DNA of 64,000 nt from Aidingimonas halophila (GTDB lineage: Bacteria; Pseudomonadota; Gammaproteobacteria; Pseudomonadales; Halomonadaceae): positions 248,001 through 312,000 of the forward strand of contig NZ_FNNI01000006.1 in the NCBI RefSeq assembly GCF_900106955.1, read 5' to 3'. The position numbers and the translations under genes are program-made. Under the pieces are notes generated by a model, which saw nothing but the letters and a program-made list of their open reading frames with translations, was not told the DNA's origin and ran no database searches. Positions 28,099 through 37,700 of the stretch are shown here, piece by piece. Each line of letters begins with the position of its first letter. Within the stretch, counting starts at the first letter, position 1.

Positions 28099-28707
28099 TC
28101 AGGGCAACATCGCTCCCGCCGCCAGACGCCAGGCGATAGCGGCCAGCATGATACCGATGACGCTGTCGATGACACGCCAAGCCCAGGGTCGGGTGAGTCG
28201 CGACGCCAACCACCCAGCGGCAGCCACCAGGCCGAAGAACCAGACGAATGACGCCAGGGCGGCGCCCAGGAAGAATCCCACCGGGCTGTGCTGTACGGCA
28301 CCGATCGCACCCAACATGATCAAGGTTTCCAGATACACTTGCGGATTCAGGAGCGTGACGGCGAAGGCCGCGAGCAGGACGCGACGGCGTCCTCCCATCA
28401 GTTTGGCTTCCGGTGCCAGGGCGTGTGGCGTCATCGCGCGACGAAAGGCCAGAGCAGACTGCCACGCCAGAAACACCGTCCCACCCCATCGAGCCAACGC
28501 CATCATCCAGTCCTGCTCGGCAATCAGGGCACCCATGCCGAGCACCCCCAAGCCGACCAGCAGCCAATCGCAAATGGCACAGATCGCCGCTACCCACCAT
28601 GCGTGTTCGCGTCGCAATCCCTGACTCAATACGAAGGCATTCTGTGCCCCGATGGCGACGATCAAGCCGCCGCCGACCATCAATCCATGAACTGCCGAAG
28701 CCAGCAT
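28099..28707 (-). CDS. argO: LysE/ArgO family amino acid exporter
   Basis: About 202-residue inner-membrane exporter of basic amino acids, with six hydrophobic helices and the LysE-family start LMVGGGLIVAIGAQNAFVLSQGLRREH plus LLNPQVYLETLIMLG. Starts at 28707 or 28725 are both possible. It diverges from an argP-type regulator, the arrangement known for lysE-lysG and argO-argP. Confidence 0.92.
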   Translation of the reverse strand: MLASAVHGLMVGGGLIVAIGAQNAFVLSQGLRREHAWWVAAICAICDWLLVGLGVLGMGALIAEQDWMMALARWGGTVFLAWQSALAFRRAMTPHALAPEAKLMGGRRRVLLAAFAVTLLNPQVYLETLIMLGAIGAVQHSPVGFFLGAALASFVWFFGLVAAAGWLASRLTRPWAWRVIDSVIGIMLAAIAWRLAAGAMLP

Positions 28708-28836
28708 CTTCCTCTCCACTCTCATCCGGCCACTCCCGGCATACGGCGCCGAGACTTTAATCTCTGGAGAGTTCAAGCTAGGCTGGTGGCAGAAATAAAT
28801 GAAATTAATTCAGATAACCCGTTATTAACGAACCTA

Positions 28837-29736
28837 ATGCTGGACTACAAGCTACTCGAAGCACTTGCCACAGTCGTCGATCAGTCAGGATTCGAACGCG
28901 CCGCTCGCCATCTCGGCCTGACCCAATCGGCGATATCACAGCGCATCAAACTCCTCGAAGCCCGACTGGGCCAGCCGGTGCTCGTACGCAGTCCCTCACT
29001 GGCACCGACCGCCATCGGACGGCAACTGCTCAATCATGTGCTGCAGGTCAGTCTGCTGGAACACGACCTGCTCAAACGGGTGCCGGCACTGGGGGAACGG
29101 GAACAGCGACTACGTCTGGCGATCAATGCCGACAGCCTGACGACCTGGTGGTCGGACGCGGTGGGCGAGTTCTGCCAACGGCATGATGTGTTGCTCGACA
29201 TGGTCGTCGAGGACCAGGATGTGGCATTGAAACGCATGCGCGATGGCGAAGTGGCCGGGTGCGTGTGTGCCACACAGCGACCGGTCCAGGGAGCGCGCTC
29301 CTACCCATTGGGCGGGATGCGCTATCGGGCACTGGCGAGTCCGGCCTACATTACCAAGCACTTTCCGAACGGCATCACTCAACAGGCACTTCGCCAGGCG
29401 CCAGCCATCGTGTATGGCCCGGATGACCGGCTACAACATCGCTATCTGGAACTGCATGGCGTACGGGACCCGTTTCCGCATCACCTCTGCCCATCGTCAC
29501 ACGGTTTCGTACGGCTGGCACTGGCGGACATGGGATACGGCCTGTTTCCGGAGCACCAGGTCCACAGGGAACTGGCCGAAGGCAAACTCGTCGACCTCGA
29601 CAACTCACGCTACATCGATGTGCCCCTGTACTGGCATCACTGGCGTCATGGGGGAGAAACGCTCGACGCGCTCACCCGACACCTGCTGTCGACCTGCCAC
29701 CGCTGGCTGGCACCACTGGATGAAGGAGCACATTGA
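28837..29736 (+). CDS. argP: LysR-family regulator ArgP (IciA/LysG)
   Basis: 299 residues. HTH YKLLEALATVVDQSGFERAARHLGLTQSAISQRIKLLE is the ArgP/LysG form, followed by the effector domain. ArgP activates the exporter gene in response to arginine or lysine; here it is divergent from that gene. ATAACCCGTTAT (28814-28825), 11 nt before the ATG, is an imperfect dyad that could be part of the shared operator. The open frame runs about 550 nt upstream, but conservation starts at this ATG. Confidence 0.93.
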   Translation: MLDYKLLEALATVVDQSGFERAARHLGLTQSAISQRIKLLEARLGQPVLVRSPSLAPTAIGRQLLNHVLQVSLLEHDLLKRVPALGEREQRLRLAINADSLTTWWSDAVGEFCQRHDVLLDMVVEDQDVALKRMRDGEVAGCVCATQRPVQGARSYPLGGMRYRALASPAYITKHFPNGITQQALRQAPAIVYGPDDRLQHRYLELHGVRDPFPHHLCPSSHGFVRLALADMGYGLFPEHQVHRELAEGKLVDLDNSRYIDVPLYWHHWRHGGETLDALTRHLLSTCHRWLAPLDEGAH

Positions 29737-29749
29737 ACGTCGCCGCCGG

Positions 29750-30064
29750 CTAGACAGTCCCCTGGCCCTGCAGGTCAGCATTGACACTATCGATCTTGTC
29801 CTGCATGTGTTGCTCGCGATCGGTCCGTGTCCCCAGTTTCAACGTCGTGGTAATGCGCGGCGCTCCCATGGCATGGACCTCTTCATGACAGCGCTTGACC
29901 GCCGCCATGACATCATCCCAGGGCCCCTCGATATTGGTACCGTACGCATGCATGTGATGATCGAGTCCCGCGTCTCGAATCACTCGCTGACAAGCCGATA
30001 CATAAGCCGATACCGACACACCGACACCGAGTGGCACGATGCAGAAATCAACGATGACGTGCAT
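29750..30064 (-). CDS. MTH1187-family thiamine-binding protein
   Basis: 104-residue small cytoplasmic protein of the MTH1187/YkoF (DUF77) family: VDFCIVPLGVGVSVSAYVSACQRVI, HAYGTNIEGPWDDVMAAVKRCHEEVHAMGAPRITTTLKLGTRTDRE. Such proteins form ferredoxin-like tetramers that bind thiamine or a related ligand; function is not firmly known. Start ATG 30064 follows GAGGAG. Converges on argP. Neighbours give no pathway clue. Confidence 0.88.
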   Translation of the reverse strand: MHVIVDFCIVPLGVGVSVSAYVSACQRVIRDAGLDHHMHAYGTNIEGPWDDVMAAVKRCHEEVHAMGAPRITTTLKLGTRTDREQHMQDKIDSVNADLQGQGTV

Positions 30065-30114
30065 AACCCACTCCTCAAGCGGTATCCTAAGGAAGAATTG
30101 ACAGCGGTATAATA

Positions 30115-30143
30115 TTGACACGATACGCTTTTCTCACTATTTC
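30115..30143 (+). promoter_or_regulatory. Sigma70-type promoter for cfa
   Basis: TTGACA (30115-30120), 17-nt spacer and TATTTC (30138-30143), 36 nt before the cfa ATG. The -35 is perfect and the -10 keeps three of six consensus bases. A stationary-phase sigma may also use it; not decidable here. Confidence 0.5.
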
Positions 30144-30178
30144 TCACAAGCGTGATCGCTGCAGGAACAGGAGGCCTC

Positions 30179-31330
30179 ATGACCAGTGATCCTCGCGTCG
30201 GTCCCATCGCCCTTCCCGATACCCGGGCCAGACGCGTAGTGGAACAACTTCTGGACGGGTCGGGCGTCGAGCTCAATGGCGACCGCCCTTGGGACATTCG
30301 TGTGCTGCACCCCGATTTCTTCTCACGTGTTCTGCATCAAGGCACGCTGGGGCTGGGTGAATCCTACATGGATGGCTGGTGGGAATGTGATCGTATCGAC
30401 GAATTCGCGCACCGATTGCTGCGGCACGGCCTGGCCAATCGAGCGCACTCCACCGCCAAGCGGCTTTTGTACCGCTTGCAGAGCGGGTTCTTCAATTTCC
30501 AGAGCAAAGCACGGGCTTATATGGTCGGGGAGGCCCACTACGATCTGGGCAATGACCTGTTCGAGCGTATGCTCGACCCGACCATGTGCTACTCCTGTGG
30601 TTACTGGCATGACGCTGATACGTTACACGATGCTCAGGTCGCCAAGCTCGATCTGGCAGCTCGCAAGCTCGGTCTGGAATCCGGTATGCGGGTCCTCGAC
30701 ATCGGTTGCGGCTGGGGCAGTTTCGCCGAGCATGCCGCCCGTCGTTACGGAGTGGAAGTCACCGGCATCACCATCTCCAAGGAGCAGGCTGCCTTTGCCG
30801 AAGCGCGCTGCCAGGGACTGCCGGTCGATATCCGGCTGATGGACTATCGTGATCTGGACGGACAGTTCGACCGCATCGTCTCGATCGGCATGTTCGAACA
30901 TGTCGGGCACCGTAACTACCGCACCTACTTCGACACCGTGGAGCGTCTGCTGGATCCCGCAGGGTTGTTCGTCCTGCACACCATCGGTTCGAACACGTCG
31001 AAAATCAGCGTCGATCCCTGGATCAACAAGTACATCTTCCCCAATGGCGTGCTGCCCTCGATCGAACATATCGCCAGAACGACCGAAAACCGTCTGCTGA
31101 TGGAAGATTGGCAGAATTTCGGCCCCGATTATGATCGGACCCTGATGGCGTGGCTGGAGAATTTCGACACGCACTGGCCCGAGATCGCGCACAACTACAA
31201 CGAACGCACCCGGCGCATGTTCCGTTACTATCTCTCCGTATGTGCCGGCGGTTTCCGCGCCCGCCACCTGCAACTCTGGCAAGTCGTGTTTTCGAAATGG
31301 CGAGCCGGCCGCTACGACGCCCCCCGCTGA
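30179..31330 (+). CDS. cfa: Cyclopropane-fatty-acyl-phospholipid synthase
   Basis: SAM-dependent enzyme adding a methylene bridge to unsaturated acyl chains of membrane phospholipids, a stress and stationary-phase adaptation. 383 residues: N-terminal lipid-binding domain (LGLGESYMDGWWECDRIDEF), then the methyltransferase with HYDLGNDLFERMLDPTMCYSCGYW, SAM loop VLDIGCGWGSFAEHAA, GITISKEQ and VSIGMFEHVGHRNY. Start ATG 30179 has AGGAGG 5 nt before it. Hairpin at 31356 follows. Confidence 0.97.
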   Translation: MTSDPRVGPIALPDTRARRVVEQLLDGSGVELNGDRPWDIRVLHPDFFSRVLHQGTLGLGESYMDGWWECDRIDEFAHRLLRHGLANRAHSTAKRLLYRLQSGFFNFQSKARAYMVGEAHYDLGNDLFERMLDPTMCYSCGYWHDADTLHDAQVAKLDLAARKLGLESGMRVLDIGCGWGSFAEHAARRYGVEVTGITISKEQAAFAEARCQGLPVDIRLMDYRDLDGQFDRIVSIGMFEHVGHRNYRTYFDTVERLLDPAGLFVLHTIGSNTSKISVDPWINKYIFPNGVLPSIEHIARTTENRLLMEDWQNFGPDYDRTLMAWLENFDTHWPEIAHNYNERTRRMFRYYLSVCAGGFRARHLQLWQVVFSKWRAGRYDAPR

Positions 31331-31355
31331 ACGACGACAACGCGCTGAACGCATG

Positions 31356-31383
31356 CAGGATGTAAGATATCTCTTACATCCTG
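31356..31383. other. Perfect inverted repeat downstream of cfa
   Basis: CAGGATGTAAGA and TCTTACATCCTG are exact 12-nt complements around a TATC loop, 25 nt after the cfa stop. No T-run follows on either strand, so it may be a terminator with poor tail, a decay barrier, or a protein-binding dyad for the next gene. A GGCGT-GAAA-ACGCC tetraloop hairpin (31457-31470) lies further on; the rest of the 213-nt gap is unassigned. Confidence 0.65.
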
Positions 31384-31543
31384 TGTGTAATAACACAAGG
31401 CCCGGCTTGGGCGTATATTAGCGCGTTGACCTATAACACTCAGTCTGCACCTCAACGGCGTGAAAACGCCATGTTGACCATAGAAGGAAGGCGTTTCGCG
31501 AGGTTCAGGCTCGGCACAATAATACATAATCCAGTGCTGCAGG

Positions 31544-32494
31544 ATGCCGCAGGGAACCAAGCCTATGCCTGCCGATCATATGCTACCGGCCGATGACCGT
31601 GACAGCCTCGAGCAATTGAAGATCATGACCGAGCGTATCCCCGGCATGATATTTCAGTTTTTTCGCAGTACCCAGGGAGCTATGTCGTTTCCCTACCTGG
31701 CCGGCAGTGGCGCCCTGCTCGGTGAGGCGGACAAGCGCCTGCTGGCTGAAGACGCCAACCATGCATTCGAACGGATCGATTCCGAGGACTTTCCCCAGCT
31801 GATGACGGCGATCGAACGCTCGGCTCACCAGCAAACGCCTCTGGCAACTCAGTTCCGACTGCGCTGGAACGCTGACAGTGTCCGCTGGATTGCTGCACGA
31901 GCCCAGCCGGAACGTCGTCGCAATGGCACGTTATGGCACGGAGTGATGCTCGACATCAGCGAGCAAGTCGCGCACGAGGCCCATCTGCGCCGACTGTCGG
32001 ATACCGATGCCTTGACCGGTCTGGCGAATCGACGCAAGTTGATGAAACGTCTCGACGAAGAAATTGCCAAGAGCAATCGGTATGGCACACCTTTATCATT
32101 GATGCTGCTCGACCTGGATCATTTCAAGCAGGTCAACGATACCTGGGGACACCTGCAGGGCGATCAGGTATTGGCCGAATTCGGTTCACTATGCACCGGG
32201 CTGATACGTACCGAAGACACCCTGGCCCGGCTCGGCGGCGAAGAGTTCGCCATCCTCCTGCCATTGACTCCCCAGTCGCACTGTCAGGCGCTGGCCGAAC
32301 GGCTACGGCACCACATCGCCGGCCACGATTTCGGTATCGGGCAGGGAAAAGTCACGGCCAGTATCGGCGTTGCGGAACACCGGGTCGGTGAATCCCGGGA
32401 GCGACTCATCGACCGGGCCGATAATAGCCTTTATATCGCCAAGGAACAGGGCCGCAACCGGGTCATCAGTTGTACTGTCACCGCTATCGGTTGA
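31544..32494 (+). CDS. PAS-GGDEF diguanylate cyclase
   Basis: About 316 residues, soluble. A PAS-like sensor (residues about 25-145, ending HGVMLDISEQVAHEAHL) leads into a GGDEF domain: DTDALTGLANRRKLMKRL, LLDLDHFKQVNDTWGH, active site GGEEF and inhibitory RTED just upstream. Predicted active, product-inhibited c-di-GMP synthase. Starts at 31544 or 31565 are both plausible; the second has AGGGAA 8 nt upstream. Monocistronic. Confidence 0.9.
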   Translation: MPQGTKPMPADHMLPADDRDSLEQLKIMTERIPGMIFQFFRSTQGAMSFPYLAGSGALLGEADKRLLAEDANHAFERIDSEDFPQLMTAIERSAHQQTPLATQFRLRWNADSVRWIAARAQPERRRNGTLWHGVMLDISEQVAHEAHLRRLSDTDALTGLANRRKLMKRLDEEIAKSNRYGTPLSLMLLDLDHFKQVNDTWGHLQGDQVLAEFGSLCTGLIRTEDTLARLGGEEFAILLPLTPQSHCQALAERLRHHIAGHDFGIGQGKVTASIGVAEHRVGESRERLIDRADNSLYIAKEQGRNRVISCTVTAIG

Positions 32495-32518
32495 TATCTG
32501 CGAGATCGTGTCATCCCA

Positions 32519-33547
32519 TCATGCCGTGGAACGGGTCGGTTCCCAACTGTCCAGCAGTCGGTGCAGCAACGCCATGACGGCCAGGGTGACCACCAGCGCG
32601 ACACTCATCGATGAGAAGCGATACAAGGCGCTGTAGACCATATCCTGCTGCGGCCCGAGGTACTGGCCGAAGAGAATTCCCAATGTCGTCAGTCCCCCGA
32701 AACCGACTCCCGACCCCGCCCCTTCCAGGACATGCAGACGGGCAAACAGCATCAGCCCTGCCCAGTAACACAAGGTGACCAGCACCAGATGGCCGCCATG
32801 ATTGTACAGCACCAGTTGCAACAGCAGCGCCAGGTTGCAACCCAGCAGTGTGCCGACGGCGCGTTTGGCGGCCGATACCCTGGCACCGGGATAACTCAAG
32901 GCAAACAGGATCAGGATCGTCGCCATCTGTGCCGACAGCGAGTCGCGCAGGTCGAAGATCTGGAACACCACGAACGACAGTGTCGCCGTCACGGCACCGA
33001 TCAGCGTTTCGTGTCGAATCCGGGCGGGAGACTTATCCGGTCGCGCCGGCATCTGCCGAGCAGCCACATCGGGAAAAACTGCATGCATCAGCATCGCAAT
33101 CGCCACTGCCAGCAAGCTCGCCACGATGTTGCTTGCCAGCAGATCGGCCAGATCCAGATCCGGATAACTGGCGAAATGCAGCAGGATGCTCAATGTCAGA
33201 ACACCATTGGCACCAAACAGGAATAACGCGCCCCTGGCCATGAGACGGAAACGTGCATAGAAGAGCGCGAACACCAGCGCCGTCATCACCACCGGCATGT
33301 GCTGAGTCAGACCCACGACGAGACTGACTTCCAACGCATTGACACAGACATTGACGATGAACTGACGGATGACCTGGGCATTGATGACCGGTACCAGACC
33401 CAACAGGAACATGGGAAAGACGGTAAAGAACACACCATAGTTCCAGCCCATCACATGGCTGATGACGAAACCCAGCGCCCCGCCGCCGGCGACCCTCAGA
33501 CACTGACGTAACCCGTTGTCGCTCAAGGCGTGGTGTTCAGTAGACAT
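32519..33547 (-). CDS. DUF2955/FUSC-like inner-membrane transporter
   Basis: About 342 residues, with two blocks of five or so hydrophobic helices (about 20-175 and 205-335), as in DUF2955 proteins, relatives of FUSC/AaeB efflux permeases. Start ATG 33547 overlaps the end of the HlyD gene by 11 nt; the longer frame upstream is spurious. Paired HlyD + DUF2955 proteins are thought to form envelope efflux units for aromatic or toxic acids; the substrate is unknown. Confidence 0.85.
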   Translation of the reverse strand: MSTEHHALSDNGLRQCLRVAGGGALGFVISHVMGWNYGVFFTVFPMFLLGLVPVINAQVIRQFIVNVCVNALEVSLVVGLTQHMPVVMTALVFALFYARFRLMARGALFLFGANGVLTLSILLHFASYPDLDLADLLASNIVASLLAVAIAMLMHAVFPDVAARQMPARPDKSPARIRHETLIGAVTATLSFVVFQIFDLRDSLSAQMATILILFALSYPGARVSAAKRAVGTLLGCNLALLLQLVLYNHGGHLVLVTLCYWAGLMLFARLHVLEGAGSGVGFGGLTTLGILFGQYLGPQQDMVYSALYRFSSMSVALVVTLAVMALLHRLLDSWEPTRSTA

Positions 33548-34598
33548 GGTGGACCCAACTGATGGCATGTATCTGCAACCAGGCGAACGGCCATGCCAGC
33601 CAGTGATCGCCGGGTACCAATTGCACCGTCGCCCGGGCACCGCTCGCTGGAAGCGACGCCGGCAACTCATCGAGCGTTACGTGCAGTCGCAAGCGTTGCG
33701 CATCGCGGACCCAGCGATCCGTGGTGGGGATATCGGCCAACTGGCCGTCCGCAGGGATCTGGCCATCCTGTACCCCGGGGTCCACTGATCGCACCTCGGC
33801 CTGGAACACTTCGCCCGGCCAGGCATCGAATACCACCCGCACCGGATCCCCCGGCGAGACATGGCGGAGTGTCTTTTCACGGAAATCGGCGACGATGTCG
33901 AGTTCATCCTCGACAATCGCCAGGACCGACGAACCCGACGAGGTGACACTTCCCTCCTGAAGCTGAAGGTTGGTGACGATGCCATCGTGCTCCGCTCGCA
34001 CCCGGGTGCGCTCAAGATCGAGTTGCGCCGTTGCCACGGCATTTTCCGCCTGACGCAAACGTAGATTGGCCTCGCCGTCCTCTCCCAACTCCACCTCGAG
34101 TGCGTCGATATTGGCTTGCGCGGCATCAGCCGAGGCTCTGGCACTCTGATAATCGGCGTCGACCTGTTCATATTGCTGACGCGAGACATCCTGACGTTCG
34201 GCCAGCGTGTCGTAACGCCGACGTTCCCGTTCGAGCTCATCGGCCGATGCCCGAGCCGCCACCAGCTCCGCCCGGGCTGCCGCCAACTCGGCCTTGAGTC
34301 GTGCATTGTCACGACGTGCCTCCTCGCGAGTGAGCCGTGCCCGTTCCAGGGCCAGCCGGTAGGGTTCCTCATCGAGCCGGAACAGAAGGTCGCCTTCCTC
34401 CACCCGGGTGTTATTGTCGACGACAACGCGCTCGACCCGGCCATCAACTTCCGGAGCAACGGAGGTCACCGGTCGCATGGCTCTGGCCTGAGGCGTCATG
34501 GGCATGTAGGTATCGGCAATGATGAAATAAAGAAACAGACCGATGAATGCCGCGATCGCCACGCGGACCCAACGGGCGAAACGTTGTTCTGGAGTCAT
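33537..34598 (-). CDS. HlyD-family membrane-fusion protein
   Basis: 353-residue periplasmic adaptor: N-terminal transmembrane anchor (about 11-30), lipoyl-half motif APEVDGRVERVVVDNNTRVEEGDLLFRLDE, a long alpha-hairpin coiled coil (about 85-205), second lipoyl half RVRAEHDGIVTNLQLQEG, and beta-barrel. First gene of the pair with the DUF2955 permease. In Escherichia coli the similar HlyD/FUSC genes ydhJ-ydhK sit by slyA. No outer-membrane factor is adjacent. Ribosome site is weak (GAGACGAG). Confidence 0.92.
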   Translation of the reverse strand: MTPEQRFARWVRVAIAAFIGLFLYFIIADTYMPMTPQARAMRPVTSVAPEVDGRVERVVVDNNTRVEEGDLLFRLDEEPYRLALERARLTREEARRDNARLKAELAAARAELVAARASADELERERRRYDTLAERQDVSRQQYEQVDADYQSARASADAAQANIDALEVELGEDGEANLRLRQAENAVATAQLDLERTRVRAEHDGIVTNLQLQEGSVTSSGSSVLAIVEDELDIVADFREKTLRHVSPGDPVRVVFDAWPGEVFQAEVRSVDPGVQDGQIPADGQLADIPTTDRWVRDAQRLRLHVTLDELPASLPASGARATVQLVPGDHWLAWPFAWLQIHAISWVHHVY

Positions 34599-34688
34599 CT
34601 CGTCTCACAGGTTTGACAATGGTTCCAACCAGATAGCAACGCCCCGCAGACCGGAAACCCACAGCATCCACGGGGCGTAGAGACGAGA

Positions 34689-34717
34689 ATACTAGCATCT
34701 AATTAGCATGCTAACAA
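34689..34717 (-). promoter_or_regulatory. Sigma70 promoter overlapped by a SlyA/MarR-type operator (hlyD operon)
   Basis: Minus strand TTGTTA, exactly 17 nt, TAGTAT. The palindrome TTAGCATGCTAA (34703-34714) overlaps the -35 and spacer; it differs by one base from the SlyA consensus TTAGCAAGCTAA. An ACGCCCCG/CGGGGCGT inverted repeat (34639-34678) would form in the leader RNA. A MarR/SlyA-family regulator is the likely ligand-responsive repressor, but none is encoded nearby. Confidence 0.68.
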
Positions 34718-34728
34718 TTAAGCGGCGA

Positions 34729-37700
34729 TCAGGATTCCTCCATGGACGGTTCCGTAACATGGATACCGAACACGCTGGCCTCCCCCTCGCTACGGCCGAC
34801 GCTGGCCGGTTCCAGAACGTGGCCATCGCGGACCACGACATGTCCGCCCTGGCCTTGCTGACCACCGATCACACTGCCGACAAGATAGGTCGGGAAAATT
34901 CCTGGATCGTTCTCGTAGTTGGGGTTGTGAATCAACCCGATCATCTGGAAACGCCCACGGGTATTGCGCAACGACTCCAAGGAATCCTGAATCAGGCGCC
35001 GATGCGAAAGCTTGGAGAACAACCCGTCGAGCAGGATCACGCTCTCGCGTCCCCCCTGTCCACGACGCTGGCGTGCACCAGGATACTCACGCAGACCGCG
35101 CTCAATGGCGAACTCGGAGAGCTTGACCAACCACATCAGTGACACTGCCTCGCGCTGACCTTCCGACATATCCTCGTTGAGAGAGAACAGGCGACCATGG
35201 GGACGGATGGCGTCGTGCTTGAGTCGAATCGAGACATCACGGAACAGGCCACGATAGATGCGCCGGCGGATCTGTCGGGCCAACTCATCCTGCTTGTCGG
35301 TCGCGCGGCGAGAGGTATTGCCGCTATCGTCACCCTGTCGTTGACGTCGGCGCTGGGCAGCCTGATGCTCGTCGATATCAGCCAGCAATTGCTGAATGAG
35401 TTCACGCACGGCGGCATCATCGATCAAGGACGCCTTCACTTCGAAGAAGGCGCCGCCTTCACTACTACGGCGAGCCACGCGCTTGAGGATATCGAGATTG
35501 CCGGCGGCGTCGGCAATGATCGACCCCAACCGCTCGACCAGGGTCCCCTCGATGTGCTCGCGTGAGGCATGCAACTTGGCGACACGTTCACGATGCTCCC
35601 CAAGCTGACACACCAGTTGATCGTGCAGGGCGCCAAGCGACTCGAGTGCACCGGGACCGGCCCCATCGAGAGTCGACAGGCGGGCCCGCTCGGTGTCATT
35701 GAACAGGCGACTTGCCGCGGCTTCGTCGAGCGAACCGGCCAGTTGACGCTCATGATTTTCAAGCTCTCTGGCGAGCCGCTCGCGCTGTCGTGAACGTTCA
35801 CCCAGGTTGAGTTCGCCGAGGGCATCGAGCAAGGTCTGCTGGCAGGTGTCCAGCGTATCGGTCCCTTCACCGGCGCCGGCAAGGCGATGCCACTGGTCCA
35901 GGGCATCGTTCAGCCTATCGACATCGGGATGGTCGCTCGGCCAGCCGCTGATCTCGCTCAGATTGTCATGAGCCCGCAATCGGTCACTCCACCCCGCTGA
36001 CAGCTCACGTACACGCTCCAGCCAGGCAATAGCAAGCTGGTCGACCCAGTTCATGGCCTGTCGTCCGGTCTCCAGTCGTGTCTCGACCGTCGTCTGCTCC
36101 TGCAACCGGGTCTTGCGCGACTCTCGGATCTCGGACAGTTCGCGCTTGAGTCGAGCAATGTCACGTTCGAGTTTCTGGCGTCCGCCCCGCTCATCGCGTA
36201 CCTCCAGATACGCGCGAATGCGGGAGAAGTCGAAGTCGGCCCGACGCCCGGCCAGCCTCACAGCCTCGTCGAGCTCGGCCTCGACCTGCGACGCCATCTC
36301 CATGAACGCTTCACCGCCTTCCCGCTCGAAGGCATCGAGCCGCCGTAACCGTTCACGCTCGCCGTCGGCAAACAGGTCACGCCGCCGTGATGCCAGGGAC
36401 GACAGACGACTCTCGAGTGTCTCGAAACGCTCGGCATACTGGTCGAGCCGCTCACTCGCCTCCGCTTCCTGTTCGGCAAGGTGCTGCAAGCGTGCATCGA
36501 GTTCCGCCAACCGGTCGATACCGCCGGCATCGGCAAACTGCTCGGCTGCCAGCCATGTGGCACCGTACTGCTCCAGCGCGCGCTCTGCCTCATCTCGCCG
36601 TGGTGACAAGTCGGCCAGTCTGGCTTCGGCGTCCGCCACTTCCTTGGCAATCGATTCGACCGCCTTGTCTCCGCCTTCCTGCAGATACCGCTGGTAATCA
36701 TCGATCGACGACAATGCTTCCTGGCTCATGCGTGGCGACAACTGCTCCCGTTGCAACGCCACTGCCGCCTTGTCCCGCTCCAGGGATGCCAGGGCGGTTT
36801 CGACATCTTCCGTTTCCGCCGCTTGGGCCTGGCGTGCCAGTGCAAAGGTGTCGCCGTGCGGATCCAGGCGCGTGATCTCCTCATCCAGCGCGGTCCGTCG
36901 CTCGCGATCAATCTCGAGTCGTTGCTGTGTCTCCTTGCGCAATGCCTCCAGGTGCGCGGGATCCAGGGCCGCCTTGACTGCAAGCGTTTCGACGCCCTGC
37001 ACGGCACCCAGTGGTGATTGTCCTGTCGTCAACATGGCCTCTAGACGACCGGCCTCTATCACCGGTACGCCGACCCCTGCATCGACCAGACGACTCGCCG
37101 CTTCATGAGCCGCGGCCTCGCCGTCGACAACCGGGGCAAACAGATGACCGGCGGCCTGAGCCAACCAATGGCGATGCTGATCGGGGGGAGCCTCGACCGA
37201 GGTCAGGACACGGTGGAGAGGCGCGTAATCGATACCGGCTTCATCGAGATGGCGCTGGGCCTCGGTTTCGGCCGCGTGCCGTGCCAGAGGATCGCCACTG
37301 AGCTGTTCGAGATAGTGTTCCCGGTCAATGATGCGCTGGTCGAGCGTTTCCGTTTCGCGCAGCAACCGTGGGTAGCGTGCCTTGGCATCCTTCACCCAGG
37401 CCTCGGGAGACACCTCGTTCGCCTCATGAAACGTCAACCAGGCTTCATGCAGTTCGCGCAGCCGGGCTTCTTCACGCTCCAGGCGACGGGCTTCATCGTC
37501 GAGTTCACGCGACTGTCGGTACAGCCGATCACGCAAGTGCACCGGTTCCGCATCGCCATGCCAATGTGCATATGACGCTGCCGCGTCGGCCAGGGATGCC
37601 AGTTGCGATTGACGATGACGTGCGGTCTCGAGACGCTGCCGCCACTCCTGGCAGGACTGCTTGAGACCTGCCAGTTCGTTCTTCTTGTGCGTCCAGAACC

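Noticed and set aside
31441-31543. Possible c-di-GMP (GEMM) riboswitch before the PAS-GGDEF gene
   Set aside because: A GGCGT-GAAA-ACGCC tetraloop is present but the conserved GEMM core elements are not.
34639-34678. ACGCCCCG/CGGGGCGT inverted repeat as a terminator of the SMC operon
   Set aside because: It lies downstream of the predicted hlyD promoter on the same strand and has no T-run, so it is more likely leader structure.
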